Shown here: positions 33,827-42,225 of the stretch, one piece after another
Position numbering within the stretch: the first letter of the stretch is position 1
How the letters are laid out: each line of letters begins with the position of its first letter
Program-made: the position numbers and the translations under genes
Assembly: GCA_017621975.1 (NCBI GenBank)
Contig: JAGARW010000110.1
Coordinates: 1-42,225, forward strand
Reading direction: 5' to 3'
Length of the DNA: 42,225 nucleotides
From: Lachnospiraceae bacterium
Lineage (GTDB): Bacteria > Bacillota > Clostridia > Lachnospirales > Lachnospiraceae
The notes under the pieces: generated by a model
The model's input: only the letters and a program-made list of their open reading frames with translations
Told to the model about the DNA's origin: nothing
Database searches by the model: none

Positions 33827-36646
33827 ATGGCGAAAATAAAAGTACATGAGCTTGCAAAAGAAGTGGATAAGCAAAGTAAAGAGATCATTGCTTTTTTACA
33901 AAATAAAGGAGTTGAAGTAAAGGTGGCTCAGAGCTCGGTAGAAGACGAGGCTGCTGACATGGTGCGCAGAGAGTTCGGCGTGAAAGGAGCTGTAAAAGCG
34001 GAAGGAGCGAAAACGGAAGCTGCAGCGCAGGAAGCGCCTAAGACGGAAGCGCTAAAAGAGGATAAGACGGAGCAGAAAAAGGCGGAAACAAAGCCGGAGG
34101 CGGCAAAAGCGGCGAAACCGGAGAATTCCGCAGGCGCGGCAAAGCAGGAACCGGTGAAAAAGAAGAAAAATATTATTTTTGTCAGCAATCCGCATAACAG
34201 CAAAATGGGCGGACAGCGTTCCTCTGCGCAGGGAAATAACGGCAGAAGAAATAACAATAACAACAGCAGCGTGATCAACCGTCCGCTGATCCGTCCGCTG
34301 ACGCCGCCGTCACCGACGCCGTCCGTCGGACAGATTAAGCCGACGAACCCGCCGCGTCAGAACCAGCCGAAAAAGCAGGATAATAATGCCGCAAGAGAAA
34401 ATACGGCGAGAGAGAATACAGCAAGAGAAAATGCGCCTCAGAGAAACGGCGGCGCAGCGCCGGCGTACAGACAGACCGGCGGCGAAAACAGGCAGGACCG
34501 GAGAGGGCAGGAAAGAACAGGTGGGAACAATGATTATAGAAGCCGTCAGACGGATAATCGCCCCGGTAATAACCGCTTTCATAAAGATACTGGCAGTAAT
34601 CAGAGCAATAACGGCCGCGGCAGGGGCTATAACGATAATAACCGCCCTGAAAGAGGAAACGCGCGGGAGGACAATAAATTCAGAAAGCCGTCGGGCGTTA
34701 AGGCGTTTGTTCCGGAAACGCCGATGAAGGACGCTGAAAAGCACCGCGACGACGAAAAACGACGCATGAGTCAGGAACGCGATAAGCGCTCCAGAAAAGA
34801 TTCTATTTACGAAGACGGCGGCGCTAAGGGAAAGAACAAGCCGGGAAGATTCATTAAGCCGGAGAAAAAAGTAGAAGAAAAACAGGAAGAACAGATCAAA
34901 ACAATTACGCTGCCGGAAACACTGACCGTTAAGGAACTGGCAGATAAGATGAAAATACAGCCGTCTGCGATCGTGAAGAAGCTGTTCCTGCAGGGACAGA
35001 TCGTGACCGTAAATCAGGAGATCAGCTTTGAAACGGCGGAGGAGATCGCGATCGAATACGAGATCATCTGCGAGAAGGAAGTTAAGGTCGATGTGATCGA
35101 GGAACTTCTGAAAGAGGAGGAAGAGGACGAAAAGGATATGACAAAGCGTCCTCCGGTTATCTGCGTTATGGGACATGTCGATCACGGTAAGACTTCTCTT
35201 CTGGATGCGATCCGTAAGACAAACGTAACGGACAGAGAAGCGGGAGGCATTACGCAGCATATCGGCGCATATACGGTAAATATCAACGGCGAGAGAATTA
35301 CCTTCCTCGATACGCCGGGACACGAGGCGTTTACGGCAATGCGTATGCGCGGCGCAAATTCTACGGATATTGCAATTCTTGTCGTTGCGGCGGACGACGG
35401 CGTTATGCCGCAGACAGTCGAAGCAATCAATCATGCAAAGGCGGCAGGCATTGAGATCATCGTCGCCGTCAATAAGATCGATAAGCCGAATGCCAACATT
35501 GACCGCGTAAAGCAGGAAATGACGGAATACGAGCTGATTCCGGTAGACTGGGGCGGAAGCACGGAGTTCGTTCCGGTATCCGCAAAATCGGGCGAAGGAA
35601 TCGAAACGCTCCTTGAGACGATTCTGCTGACGGCGGAAATTCTGGAATTAAAGGCGAATGCAAAACGCCGTGCGAGAGGTCTTGTCATCGAGGCAGAGCT
35701 TGACCGCGGACGCGGACCGGTCGCTACCGTTCTCGTGCAGAAGGGTACGCTGCATGTCGGAGACTTTATTTCCGCAGGCGCGAGCCACGGCAAGGTAAGA
35801 GCGATGATCGACGATAAAGGACGCCGCGTAAAAGAAGCGGGACCTTCCACGCCGGTCGAGATACTCGGTCTTTCCGACGTGCCGAACGCAGGCGAGATCT
35901 TTATCGCGCATGAGAACGATAAAACGGCGAAGTCCTATGCCGATACGTATCTGGCGCAGAACAAAGAGAAGAAACTGGAAGAGACAAAATCCAAGATGTC
36001 GCTTGACGATCTGTTTACACAGATTCAGGCAGGCAATCTGAAGGAATTGAACCTGATCATTAAAGCCGACGTTCAGGGAAGCGTGGAGGCTGTAAAGCAG
36101 AGCCTGCTTAAGCTGTCCAATGAAGAGGTCGTTGTAAAATGCATTCATGGCGGCGTCGGCGCGATCAATGAATCCGACGTTACGCTGGCTTCCGCATCCA
36201 ACGCTATCATTATCGGCTTCAATATCCGCCCGGATGCGACGGCAAAGGCGATCGCCGAGCGGGAAGGCGTCGACATCAGGCTGTACAGAGTCATTTATCA
36301 GGCGATCGAAGACATTGAGGCGGCTATGAAGGGTATGCTTGATCCTGTCTTTGAAGAGAAGGTGATCGGACACGCCGAGGTGCGCCAGATTTTCAGAGCT
36401 TCCGCAGTCGGCAACATTGCCGGCGCTTATGTGCTTGACGGCGTATTCCAGAGAAACTGTAAGATCCGCATTACAAGAGAAGGCGAACAGATCTTTGAAG
36501 GCAATCTGGCGTCTCTGAAGCGCTTCAAGGATGATGTTAAGGAAGTTAAGGCGGGCTTTGAATGCGGTCTTGTATTCGAGGGCTTCGACCAGATGCAGGA
36601 GCTTGATATTGTAGAAGCTTATATTATGGTGGAAGTTCCTAGATAG
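33827..36646 (+). CDS. infB: Translation initiation factor IF-2
   Basis: The GTPase that brings initiator tRNA to the 30S subunit. 939 residues. A short N-terminal IF2_N module ([20 protein letters not shown]) is followed by a roughly 300-residue charged, Asn/Arg-rich linker with repeats ([13 protein letters not shown]). A second IF2_N segment ([20 protein letters not shown]) leads into the G domain from about residue 448: [39 protein letters not shown]. Domains II-IV follow complete to the stop. In-frame internal starts that would give shorter isoforms cannot be excluded. Confidence 0.98.
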   Translation: MAKIKVHELAKEVDKQSKEIIAFLQNKGVEVKVAQSSVEDEAADMVRREFGVKGAVKAEGAKTEAAAQEAPKTEALKEDKTEQKKAETKPEAAKAAKPENSAGAAKQEPVKKKKNIIFVSNPHNSKMGGQRSSAQGNNGRRNNNNNSSVINRPLIRPLTPPSPTPSVGQIKPTNPPRQNQPKKQDNNAARENTARENTARENAPQRNGGAAPAYRQTGGENRQDRRGQERTGGNNDYRSRQTDNRPGNNRFHKDTGSNQSNNGRGRGYNDNNRPERGNAREDNKFRKPSGVKAFVPETPMKDAEKHRDDEKRRMSQERDKRSRKDSIYEDGGAKGKNKPGRFIKPEKKVEEKQEEQIKTITLPETLTVKELADKMKIQPSAIVKKLFLQGQIVTVNQEISFETAEEIAIEYEIICEKEVKVDVIEELLKEEEEDEKDMTKRPPVICVMGHVDHGKTSLLDAIRKTNVTDREAGGITQHIGAYTVNINGERITFLDTPGHEAFTAMRMRGANSTDIAILVVAADDGVMPQTVEAINHAKAAGIEIIVAVNKIDKPNANIDRVKQEMTEYELIPVDWGGSTEFVPVSAKSGEGIETLLETILLTAEILELKANAKRRARGLVIEAELDRGRGPVATVLVQKGTLHVGDFISAGASHGKVRAMIDDKGRRVKEAGPSTPVEILGLSDVPNAGEIFIAHENDKTAKSYADTYLAQNKEKKLEETKSKMSLDDLFTQIQAGNLKELNLIIKADVQGSVEAVKQSLLKLSNEEVVVKCIHGGVGAINESDVTLASASNAIIIGFNIRPDATAKAIAEREGVDIRLYRVIYQAIEDIEAAMKGMLDPVFEEKVIGHAEVRQIFRASAVGNIAGAYVLDGVFQRNCKIRITREGEQIFEGNLASLKRFKDDVKEVKAGFECGLVFEGFDQMQELDIVEAYIMVEVPR

Positions 36647-36690
36647 AAGAGGATTCGCGTGTGGAAAGCGCGCGGAAATGGGGATTGAAT

Positions 36691-37104
36691 ATGAGAAAAA
36701 ACAGCATTAAAAATACGAGGATCAACGGAGAGGTGCAGCGCGTGCTGGCGGAGATCATACGCAGCGGGATCAAGGACCCCCGCATTGCGCCGCTGACCTC
36801 GGTCGTTTCGGTGGAGGTTGCGCCGGACATGAAAACATGCAAGGCATGGATCAGCGTGCTTGGAGACGAAAAAGCGATCGAAGATACGCTTGCAGGGCTC
36901 CAGAGCGCTTCCGGCTTTATCAAATCGAGACTGGCGAAGGAAATCAATCTCCGCAATACGCCGGAGATCCGGTTTGTCATGGATCAGTCTATCGCTTACG
37001 GCGTTTCCATGTCAAAGAAGATCGACGAGGTCAACCGCAGTTTAAAGGAAGCGGAGGAAAACCGTAAGCCGGAGGAAAACGCAAAAAGCTTAGAGGAAGA
37101 ATGA
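36691..37104 (+). CDS. rbfA: Ribosome-binding factor A
   Basis: A cold-shock-linked 30S maturation factor. 137 residues starting MRKNSIKNTRINGEVQRVLA, the usual N-terminus; an in-frame GTG at 36661 would add 10 residues without family support. The KH-like core shows DPRIAPLTSVVSVEVAPDMK and LRNTPEIRFVMDQSIAYGVS. The Glu/Lys-rich tail is common. Confidence 0.95.
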   Translation: MRKNSIKNTRINGEVQRVLAEIIRSGIKDPRIAPLTSVVSVEVAPDMKTCKAWISVLGDEKAIEDTLAGLQSASGFIKSRLAKEINLRNTPEIRFVMDQSIAYGVSMSKKIDEVNRSLKEAEENRKPEENAKSLEEE

Positions 37105-37147
37105 TAGGGGCTCTGAATGTGACGATAGCAGACAGGGAAAGGGTGGT

Positions 37148-38116
37148 ATGAATATGTTTCAGTTATTGGAAGAAATAAAGGGGGCAAAGTCGATCGGTAT
37201 CAGCGGTCATATCAGACCGGACGGCGACTGCGTCGGCTCCTGCATGGCGTTGTATTTATATTTGAAAAAATGCGTACAGCCGGGTACAGAGGTAAAAGTT
37301 TATTTGGAGGCGCCGGCGGATATTTTTGATACGATCGCATGTATTGACGAGATCAGGGAAGCGGCTGCGGAAACGGAAACGCTCGATGTGTTTTTTGCGC
37401 TTGACTGCGAGAGCGGCAGGCTTGGCGATGCGCAGAGGCTGTTTGAAGAGGCGGGAAAGAGGATCAATGTCGACCATCATATCAGCAACTGCGGCTGCGG
37501 TATGGTGAATTATATCGACGCGCAGGCAAGTTCTACGAGCGAGCTTGTGTATGACCTGATGGATCCGGCGCAGATCGATACGGAGATCGCTAAGGCAGTT
37601 TACATTGGAATCATCCACGATACGGGCGTATTCCAATATTCCAATACGTCGCCGAAGACGATGCGCATTGCGGCGGAGCTGATCGGTTACGGATTTGATT
37701 TTTCGGCTTTGATCGAAAAGACGTTTTACGAGAAAACATATGTGCAGAGCCAGATCATGGGAAGGGCGCTGCTTGAGAGCATCCGTTTCCTTGACGGAAG
37801 ATGCATCGTCAGTTCCGTCTCCCGCAGGCTGATGGAGTTTTATCATGTGACGAACAGGGATCTCGAGGGGATCGTCGCGCAGCTTCGGAATATCCGGGAT
37901 GTGGAATGCGCGATCTTTATGTATGAGACGGATGTGCTGGAGTACAAGGTCAGCATGCGCTCTACAGATAAGGTGGACGTTGCAAAAATCGCTGCTTATT
38001 TCGGAGGCGGCGGGCATAAGAAGGCGGCAGGCTGTACGATGTCGGGTACGTTTCACGACGTAGTCAACAATTTGTCGCTTCAAATCGAGAAGCAACTGGA
38101 CGGAGAGGAAGGATAA
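37148..38116 (+). CDS. nrnA: Bifunctional oligoribonuclease / PAP phosphatase NrnA (DHH family)
   Basis: Degrades short RNA oligomers (nanoRNA, pGpG) and 3'-phosphoadenosine 5'-phosphate. 322 residues: DHH domain with GHIRPDGDCVGS, FALDCES, NVDHHISN and IIHDTGVFQYSNT, and DHHA1 with GGGGHKKAAGC at the C-terminus. Its usual place is between rbfA and truB, as here. If the EAL protein at 3931-6057 makes pGpG, this enzyme type would finish the breakdown (general knowledge, not shown here). Confidence 0.95.
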   Translation: MNMFQLLEEIKGAKSIGISGHIRPDGDCVGSCMALYLYLKKCVQPGTEVKVYLEAPADIFDTIACIDEIREAAAETETLDVFFALDCESGRLGDAQRLFEEAGKRINVDHHISNCGCGMVNYIDAQASSTSELVYDLMDPAQIDTEIAKAVYIGIIHDTGVFQYSNTSPKTMRIAAELIGYGFDFSALIEKTFYEKTYVQSQIMGRALLESIRFLDGRCIVSSVSRRLMEFYHVTNRDLEGIVAQLRNIRDVECAIFMYETDVLEYKVSMRSTDKVDVAKIAAYFGGGGHKKAAGCTMSGTFHDVVNNLSLQIEKQLDGEEG

Positions 38117-38139
38117 GATTCTCCGGGACGGAGGTAAAG

Positions 38140-39042
38140 GTGATCAACGGAGTCATCAATGTATATAAGGAGAAGGGCTATACTTCGCACGACGTGGTAG
38201 CAAAGCTTCGGGGAATTTTCAAACAGAAAAAAATCGGGCATACCGGAACGCTTGATCCGCAGGCGGAAGGCGTTCTTCCGGTATGTCTTGGAAACGGGAC
38301 GAAACTTTGCGATATGCTGACCGATAAACGGAAGGAATATGTTGCAGAGTTTTTGTTCGGTATTACGACGGATACGCAGGATATGACGGGAAGCGTTGTA
38401 TCTGAGAAGAAAGTTTCGGTCACGCCGGAGGAGGCGCGGGAAGCGATTCTTGGCTTTCTCGGCGGCTATGAACAGGTCCCGCCGATGTATTCCGCATGTA
38501 AAGTGAACGGAAAGCGGCTGTATGAGTTGGCGCGGGAAGGAAAGGAAGTAAAGCGCAGCGCCAGACCGGTGACGATCTATGAATTGGAAATTCTTTCGAT
38601 GGAGCTGCCGGAGGCGACGATACGCGTCGTCTGCTCAAAAGGAACTTACATCAGGACGCTTTGTCATGACATCGGTCAGAGGCTCGGCTGCGGCGCGGCA
38701 ATGAAAACGCTGCTTCGTACGCGGGTCGACCGCTTTGCGCTTTCGGATGCGAAAAAGCTTTCGGAAATAGAAGAGATCGTCAGGGCGGGAGAAGAAGGGC
38801 GGATCGTGCTTCCGGTTGACGAAATGTTCGCCGGTCTGCCTGCGGTCACCGTAAAAGAAGCGTTTTCCGGAGCAGTTCAGAACGGGAATCCTCTTTTCCT
38901 GCGGCAGATTATTGGTAAGTCCGGCTGGACGGACGGAGAGCAGGTACGGGTTTATGACTGCGAAGGAAGATTTTACGGAATTTACGCGTTTTTCGTGATG
39001 AAGGGATGTTTTAAGCCCGTAAAAATGTTTTTGGAAAGATAA
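38140..39042 (+). CDS. truB: tRNA pseudouridine(55) synthase
   Basis: Makes pseudouridine 55 in the T loop of tRNAs. 300 residues from a GTG start with GGAGG 5 bp upstream. The catalytic motif is KKIGHTGTLDPQAEGVLPVC (Asp in GTLDP). YSACKVNGKRLYELAREG and CSKGTYIRTLCHDIG follow. A C-terminal PUA-like portion is present. Spacing to ribF is 12 bp. Confidence 0.97.
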   Translation: MINGVINVYKEKGYTSHDVVAKLRGIFKQKKIGHTGTLDPQAEGVLPVCLGNGTKLCDMLTDKRKEYVAEFLFGITTDTQDMTGSVVSEKKVSVTPEEAREAILGFLGGYEQVPPMYSACKVNGKRLYELAREGKEVKRSARPVTIYELEILSMELPEATIRVVCSKGTYIRTLCHDIGQRLGCGAAMKTLLRTRVDRFALSDAKKLSEIEEIVRAGEEGRIVLPVDEMFAGLPAVTVKEAFSGAVQNGNPLFLRQIIGKSGWTDGEQVRVYDCEGRFYGIYAFFVMKGCFKPVKMFLER

Positions 39043-39054
39043 GGGGCTGGTCGG

Positions 39055-39963
39055 ATGCGGCTAATAGAAGGAACGACAGAATTTACATTGGATGCGCCGT
39101 GCGCCGTCGCGATCGGGAAGTTTGACGGAATCCACAGAGGGCATCAGGCGCTTATGCAGCATATCTTCATGCAGAAGGAAAAGGGGCTGCGTTCCGCGGT
39201 CTTTACATTTGATCCGCCTCCGTCGGTTCTTTTCGGAAGGGCGGAGATGAAGGGACTGACGACGAGAGAGGAAAAACGGCGCATTTTTGAACGTCTCGGC
39301 GTTGATTTTCTGATTGAATTTCCGTTGACGAGAGAGACGGCGGCGATGCAGCCGGAAGCCTTTGTTTCGGAAATTCTTGTAAAGCGGATGAAGGCCGCTT
39401 ATGTGGCTGCAGGCGCAGATGTGACGTTTGGCGACAGAGGACGGGGGAACGCCGGCTTACTGCTCGCCCTTGGAAAGCGGTATGGCTTCCGCGTAAAGAT
39501 CATTGATAAAATATGCCTTCAAGGCAGGGAGATCAGTTCCAGTCTGATACGGGAACAGCTCGAGAGCGGACGGATGGAATCGGTGGAGGAGCTGATCGGA
39601 TTCCCATACAGCGTGACGGGAACGGTCGTGCACGGAAAACAGCTCGGCAGGACGATCGGCATGCCGACGGTGAACCTTCTGCCGCCGGGAGATAAGCTTC
39701 TGCCGCCGAACGGCGTTTATTTTTCCAATGTCTCCTATAACGGAAAACATTACAGGAGTATCAGCAACATCGGCTGCAAGCCTACGGTCAGCAAGGAAAA
39801 GATCATGGGCGTGGAATCTTATCTGTATGATTTTTCCGAAACTATTTACGGAAAGCAGATCACGGTTAATCTTCTGCGGTTCAAACGTCCGGAAATGAAA
39901 TTTGAATCGGTGGAAAAGCTGAAGGAACAGATGCAGAGAGATATTGAGGAAGGAAAACAGTAA
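39055..39963 (+). CDS. ribF: Bifunctional riboflavin kinase / FAD synthetase
   Basis: Makes FMN and FAD from riboflavin. 302 residues. The N-terminal nucleotidyltransferase has AIGKFDGIHRGHQALM and ISSSLIREQLESGRM. The C-terminal flavokinase has VVHGKQLGRTIGMPTVNLLP and the NIGCKPTVS and ESYLYDFSETIYGKQI strands. It is the last gene of the translation cluster; no strong terminator follows. Confidence 0.97.
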   Translation: MRLIEGTTEFTLDAPCAVAIGKFDGIHRGHQALMQHIFMQKEKGLRSAVFTFDPPPSVLFGRAEMKGLTTREEKRRIFERLGVDFLIEFPLTRETAAMQPEAFVSEILVKRMKAAYVAAGADVTFGDRGRGNAGLLLALGKRYGFRVKIIDKICLQGREISSSLIREQLESGRMESVEELIGFPYSVTGTVVHGKQLGRTIGMPTVNLLPPGDKLLPPNGVYFSNVSYNGKHYRSISNIGCKPTVSKEKIMGVESYLYDFSETIYGKQITVNLLRFKRPEMKFESVEKLKEQMQRDIEEGKQ

Positions 39964-39999
39964 ATTAGTACTTGTAACTTTACTTCTTATCCCTTAAAA

Positions 40000-40038
40000 T
40001 ATAAAGTGGATGTTAAATATGTGTAAAAAATATGTAAA
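40000..40038 (-). promoter_or_regulatory. Pho-box-like array upstream of the Na/Pi cotransporter
   Basis: On the minus strand TTTACA (40038-40033), TTTACA (40027-40022), TTAACA (40016-40011) and TTTATA (40005-40000) repeat at exact 11-bp steps. This is the layout of PhoP-binding direct repeats in Bacillus (TTAACA-like, 5-bp spacers). They end 62 bp before the start of a phosphate transporter gene. A -10 candidate TAGAAT lies at 40061-40066 without a proper -35, as expected for an activated promoter. Regulator not in the window. Confidence 0.65.
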
Positions 40039-40100
40039 AGAAACGCACATAACGTCCATTTAGAATGATTTTAACGGCGGAATAAGTGAGGGTACATAAG

Positions 40101-41753
40101 ATGAGCGTCTCGATATTATTGTCTATGGCGGGAGGACTGGGTCTGTTCCTGTTCGGTATGAAACTGATGAGCGAAGGCATCGAAAAGGCGGCGGGCGCCA
40201 AACTTCGAAGCATTCTTGAATTTTTTACGACAAACCGTTTTACCGGGATGCTGGTCGGTATCGTGTTTACGGCGATCATCCAGTCGTCCAGCGCATGTAC
40301 GGTTATGGTTGTCAGCTTTGTCAATTCCGGTCTGATGAATCTGTATCAGGCGGCGGGCGTTATCCTCGGCGCCAATATTGGTACGACGGTAACGTCGCAG
40401 CTCGTTTCTTTTAACTTATCTGAAATTGCCCCGGTGTTTTTGCTTGGCGGCGTGCTTGCCGTCATGTTTGTAAAAAATAATACGGTGAAAAAGATCGGCG
40501 AGATCGTTCTTGGCTTCGGCGTTTTGTTTATGGGCTTGTCCGGCATGTCGGGCGCGATGGCGGGACTGCGGGAAGACCCGAATATCGTGCATTTGTTCGC
40601 GTCGCTGAAAAATCCGTTTCTGGCGGTGCTTCTCGGCACGGTCGTTACGGCGGTGATCCAAAGCTCGTCGGTTACGGTCAGCATTATCCTTCTGATGGCG
40701 AATCAGGGGCTGCTCGGACTGCCGATCTGTATGTTTATTATTCTTGGATGCAACATCGGCGCCTGCGCTTCGGCGATGCTCGCTTCTCTCGCGGGCAAAA
40801 AGGATGCGAAGCGCGCCGCGATGATTCATCTGCTGTTCAATATTGTCGGCACGGTTATATTCTATTTCATTTTTCTTGCAGCGGTCGGACCGATCGTCGA
40901 TTTCCTGACCGGAATTTCCGGCGGCAATCCGGGCAGATGCGTGGCGAACGCGCACACGCTGATCAAGATCGTTCAGGTTATCATGCTGTTCCCGTTTTCC
41001 GGGCTGCTTGTTAAGATGACGTATTTCTTTGTTCCGGGCGACGATAAAAAGGTCGGCTACCGCGACAGCCTGCAGCTGAAATATATCGGCGATAAAGTCG
41101 TGTTCAACCCTGCGACTGCAGTTGTCGAAGTTATTAAAGAGATCGAACGAATGGCGGATCTGGCAAGCGAAAATCTGAATCGGTCGATGAACGCGCTGAT
41201 CACGCTTGACGAAGAAGATATTCAAGAAGTTTATGAGGTAGAGAAGAATATCAATTTCTTAAACCATGCCATTACGAATTACCTTGTTAAAATCAACCAG
41301 ACGACGCTTCCGATCGAAGATTTGAAGAGTATCGGCGCGCTCTTCCATGTGGTCAACGACATCGAGCGGATCGGCGATCATGCGGAGAATGTAGCGGACT
41401 GCGCGGAGCGGAGAATCGAAAACGGAACGACCTTCAGCAAGGTCGCGCAGAAGGAGCTTGGCGAGATGCTGGATATGGTCAATAAGATCGTACGGTATTC
41501 GATCGACATGTTCGCGAAGAGCAACGAAGAGCACGTTCAGGATATTATGAATCTGGAGAACGCGATCGACGAAAAGGAGCGCGAGCTGCAGCGTCTCCAT
41601 GTGGAGCGTCTGACAAGAAACGAATGCACGCCGGAGGCGGGAATGCTGTTTTCGGATATCGTTTCCGGTCTGGAGAGAGTGGCGGATCATGCGACCAATA
41701 TCGCGTTTGCCATTATGAACAGCGAAAACGAGAACGGAAATGCAAAGAAATAA
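40101..41753 (+). CDS. Na/Pi cotransporter family protein with PhoU-like domain
   Basis: A sodium-dependent phosphate transporter of the NptA/YjbB type. 550 residues from the ATG at 40101 (GAGGG 8 bp upstream; an in-frame GTG at 40086 is less likely). About eight to nine membrane segments in two inverted Na_Pi_cotrans repeats, each with the QSSS signature: IIQSSSACTVMVVSFVNSGL and VIQSSSVTVSIILLMANQGL. From about residue 350 a soluble PhoU-like helical domain follows (EIERMADLASENLNRSMNAL, NDIERIGDHAENVADCAE, ERVADHATNIAFAI). YjbB-type proteins have been linked to Pi export in E. coli, so the direction of transport is open. Pho-box-like repeats upstream suggest phosphate control. Confidence 0.93.
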   Translation: MSVSILLSMAGGLGLFLFGMKLMSEGIEKAAGAKLRSILEFFTTNRFTGMLVGIVFTAIIQSSSACTVMVVSFVNSGLMNLYQAAGVILGANIGTTVTSQLVSFNLSEIAPVFLLGGVLAVMFVKNNTVKKIGEIVLGFGVLFMGLSGMSGAMAGLREDPNIVHLFASLKNPFLAVLLGTVVTAVIQSSSVTVSIILLMANQGLLGLPICMFIILGCNIGACASAMLASLAGKKDAKRAAMIHLLFNIVGTVIFYFIFLAAVGPIVDFLTGISGGNPGRCVANAHTLIKIVQVIMLFPFSGLLVKMTYFFVPGDDKKVGYRDSLQLKYIGDKVVFNPATAVVEVIKEIERMADLASENLNRSMNALITLDEEDIQEVYEVEKNINFLNHAITNYLVKINQTTLPIEDLKSIGALFHVVNDIERIGDHAENVADCAERRIENGTTFSKVAQKELGEMLDMVNKIVRYSIDMFAKSNEEHVQDIMNLENAIDEKERELQRLHVERLTRNECTPEAGMLFSDIVSGLERVADHATNIAFAIMNSENENGNAKK

Positions 41754-41770
41754 ACCCATAGGAGAAAGGC

Positions 41771-41810
41771 GGCTCAGACGCGCTGTTTGCGGCGCGCCTG
41801 AGCCTTTTTT
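41771..41810 (+). terminator. Terminator after the Na/Pi cotransporter gene
   Basis: GGCTCAG pairs with CTGAGCC and, after an A-C mismatch, CGCGC with GCGCG, around an 8-9 nt loop. T6 follows. Strong. Confidence 0.9.
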
Positions 41811-41901
41811 GTTCCATGAGATTCGGGTTCAGAAACCCTTGTTTTTACGATATTTTGTCAGACTGCACAAAAATTTTATTTCCTGTTCCGGAGCTTCGGA
41901 T

Positions 41902-42046
41902 ATAAGGCTTTCTAAGCATTCCGGTCATTATCTGGGATAAGTCGGCGCAACCGGCGAAGATTCGCCGTCCATGGTTCAGCTTCGCCTTTTTCGGACATCG
42001 TGTCCGAAAATTGCTGTATACTGAAGGAACACTAAGAAAGCCTAAT
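41902..42046. repeat. 145-bp structured intergenic segment bounded by imperfect 21-bp inverted repeats
   Basis: The ends 41902-41922 and 42026-42046 are reverse complements at 17 of 21 bases. Inside are GGCGAA-GA-TTCGCC (41953-41966) and TTTTCGGACA-TCG-TGTCCGAAAA (41988-42010), both perfect. No ORF is supported. It could be a miniature mobile element remnant or a structured RNA. No target-site duplication was recognised. Confidence 0.4.
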
Positions 42047-42158
42047 ATCCTATGCAGTCACAGGAAATAAAATATATTGTGCGGTCTGGCAATATTCATT
42101 TCAAACAAGGGCTTCCCCCCGAATCTTCACAGAAAATTTGAAAAAAGGAGAAATTGAA

Positions 42159-42225
42159 GTGAACGAAAAGAAGGTTTAAGGAAGATATTGAAAATGTATT
42201 GAAAATTCTGGACGGATTAGCATCC
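42159..42225 (+). pseudogene. Possible frameshifted start of a gene running off the window
   Basis: A clear AAAGGAG lies 8 bp before a GTG at 42159, but that frame stops after six codons (MNEKKV). The +1 frame is open from 42163 to the edge and reads like ordinary coding sequence (RRFKEDIENVLKILDGLAS). Dropping one A from the AAAAGAAGG stretch would join them. The alternatives are chance, or a real start beyond the window. Weak. Confidence 0.25.

Noticed and set aside
34310..35434. 374-codon minus-strand frame opposite infB
   Set aside because: Explained by the GC-skewed codon use of infB; no ribosome site, no family.
41740..41940. 66-codon plus-strand frame after the Na/Pi gene
   Set aside because: It runs through the terminator hairpin, starts inside the preceding gene and has no family resemblance.

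Overview
The window looks like a chromosomal segment of an anaerobic, spore-forming Clostridia, most likely Lachnospiraceae. The grounds are the Gram-positive PolC, the DXP isoprenoid genes (dxr, ispG), a SpoVT-type sporulation regulator, a T-box leader, purine-rich Shine-Dalgarno sites, and the orders pyrH-frr-uppS-cdsA-dxr-rseP-ispG-polC and rimP-nusA-ylxR-ylxQ-infB-rbfA-nrnA-truB-ribF. Genus and species cannot be read from the sequence alone.

Layout. 1-2063 is the 3' two thirds of mfd. 2.1-6.1 kb holds a chemoreceptor gene followed 5 bp later by a REC-GGDEF-EAL-REC protein (predicted c-di-GMP phosphodiesterase). 6.1-9.2 kb holds a small alarmone synthetase, a SpoVT-like regulator and a nicotinate phosphoribosyltransferase. 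9.4-12.7 kb is an accessory island on the minus strand: an internally deleted Rpn/PD-(D/E)XK gene, three overlapping small genes, a small hypothetical gene and a Fic gene with a palindromic operator over its promoter. 12.7-13.4 kb is a non-coding stretch with an apparently orphan T-box leader, long inverted repeats and a second terminator that has an alternative fold. A second chemoreceptor follows, then a polysaccharide deacetylase and a bactofilin.

17.3-30.9 kb is a long co-oriented run for UMP kinase, ribosome recycling, undecaprenyl-PP and CDP-diacylglycerol synthesis, the DXP pathway, RseP and PolC. Between rseP and ispG it carries a PP2C phosphatase, a soluble Hanks-type kinase and an intact Rpn-like gene. 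A tRNA-Glu(CTC) follows polC. 31.5-40.0 kb is the rimP-nusA-infB-truB-ribF cluster behind a leader with two terminators. 40.1-41.75 kb is a Na/Pi cotransporter gene with four 11-bp-spaced Pho-box-like repeats upstream. The last 470 bp contain its terminator, a structured 145-bp inverted-repeat segment and a possible frameshifted gene start.

Most genes are housekeeping. The strongest leads for something not obvious are: (a) a bipartite intergenic module shared by the regions before the second chemoreceptor and before rimP-nusA, whose conserved core can form either a terminator or a competing hairpin; (b) the PP2C/kinase pair inside the envelope/isoprenoid/polC run; (c) the palindromic fic operator; (d) the Pho-box array; (e) the orphan T-box.
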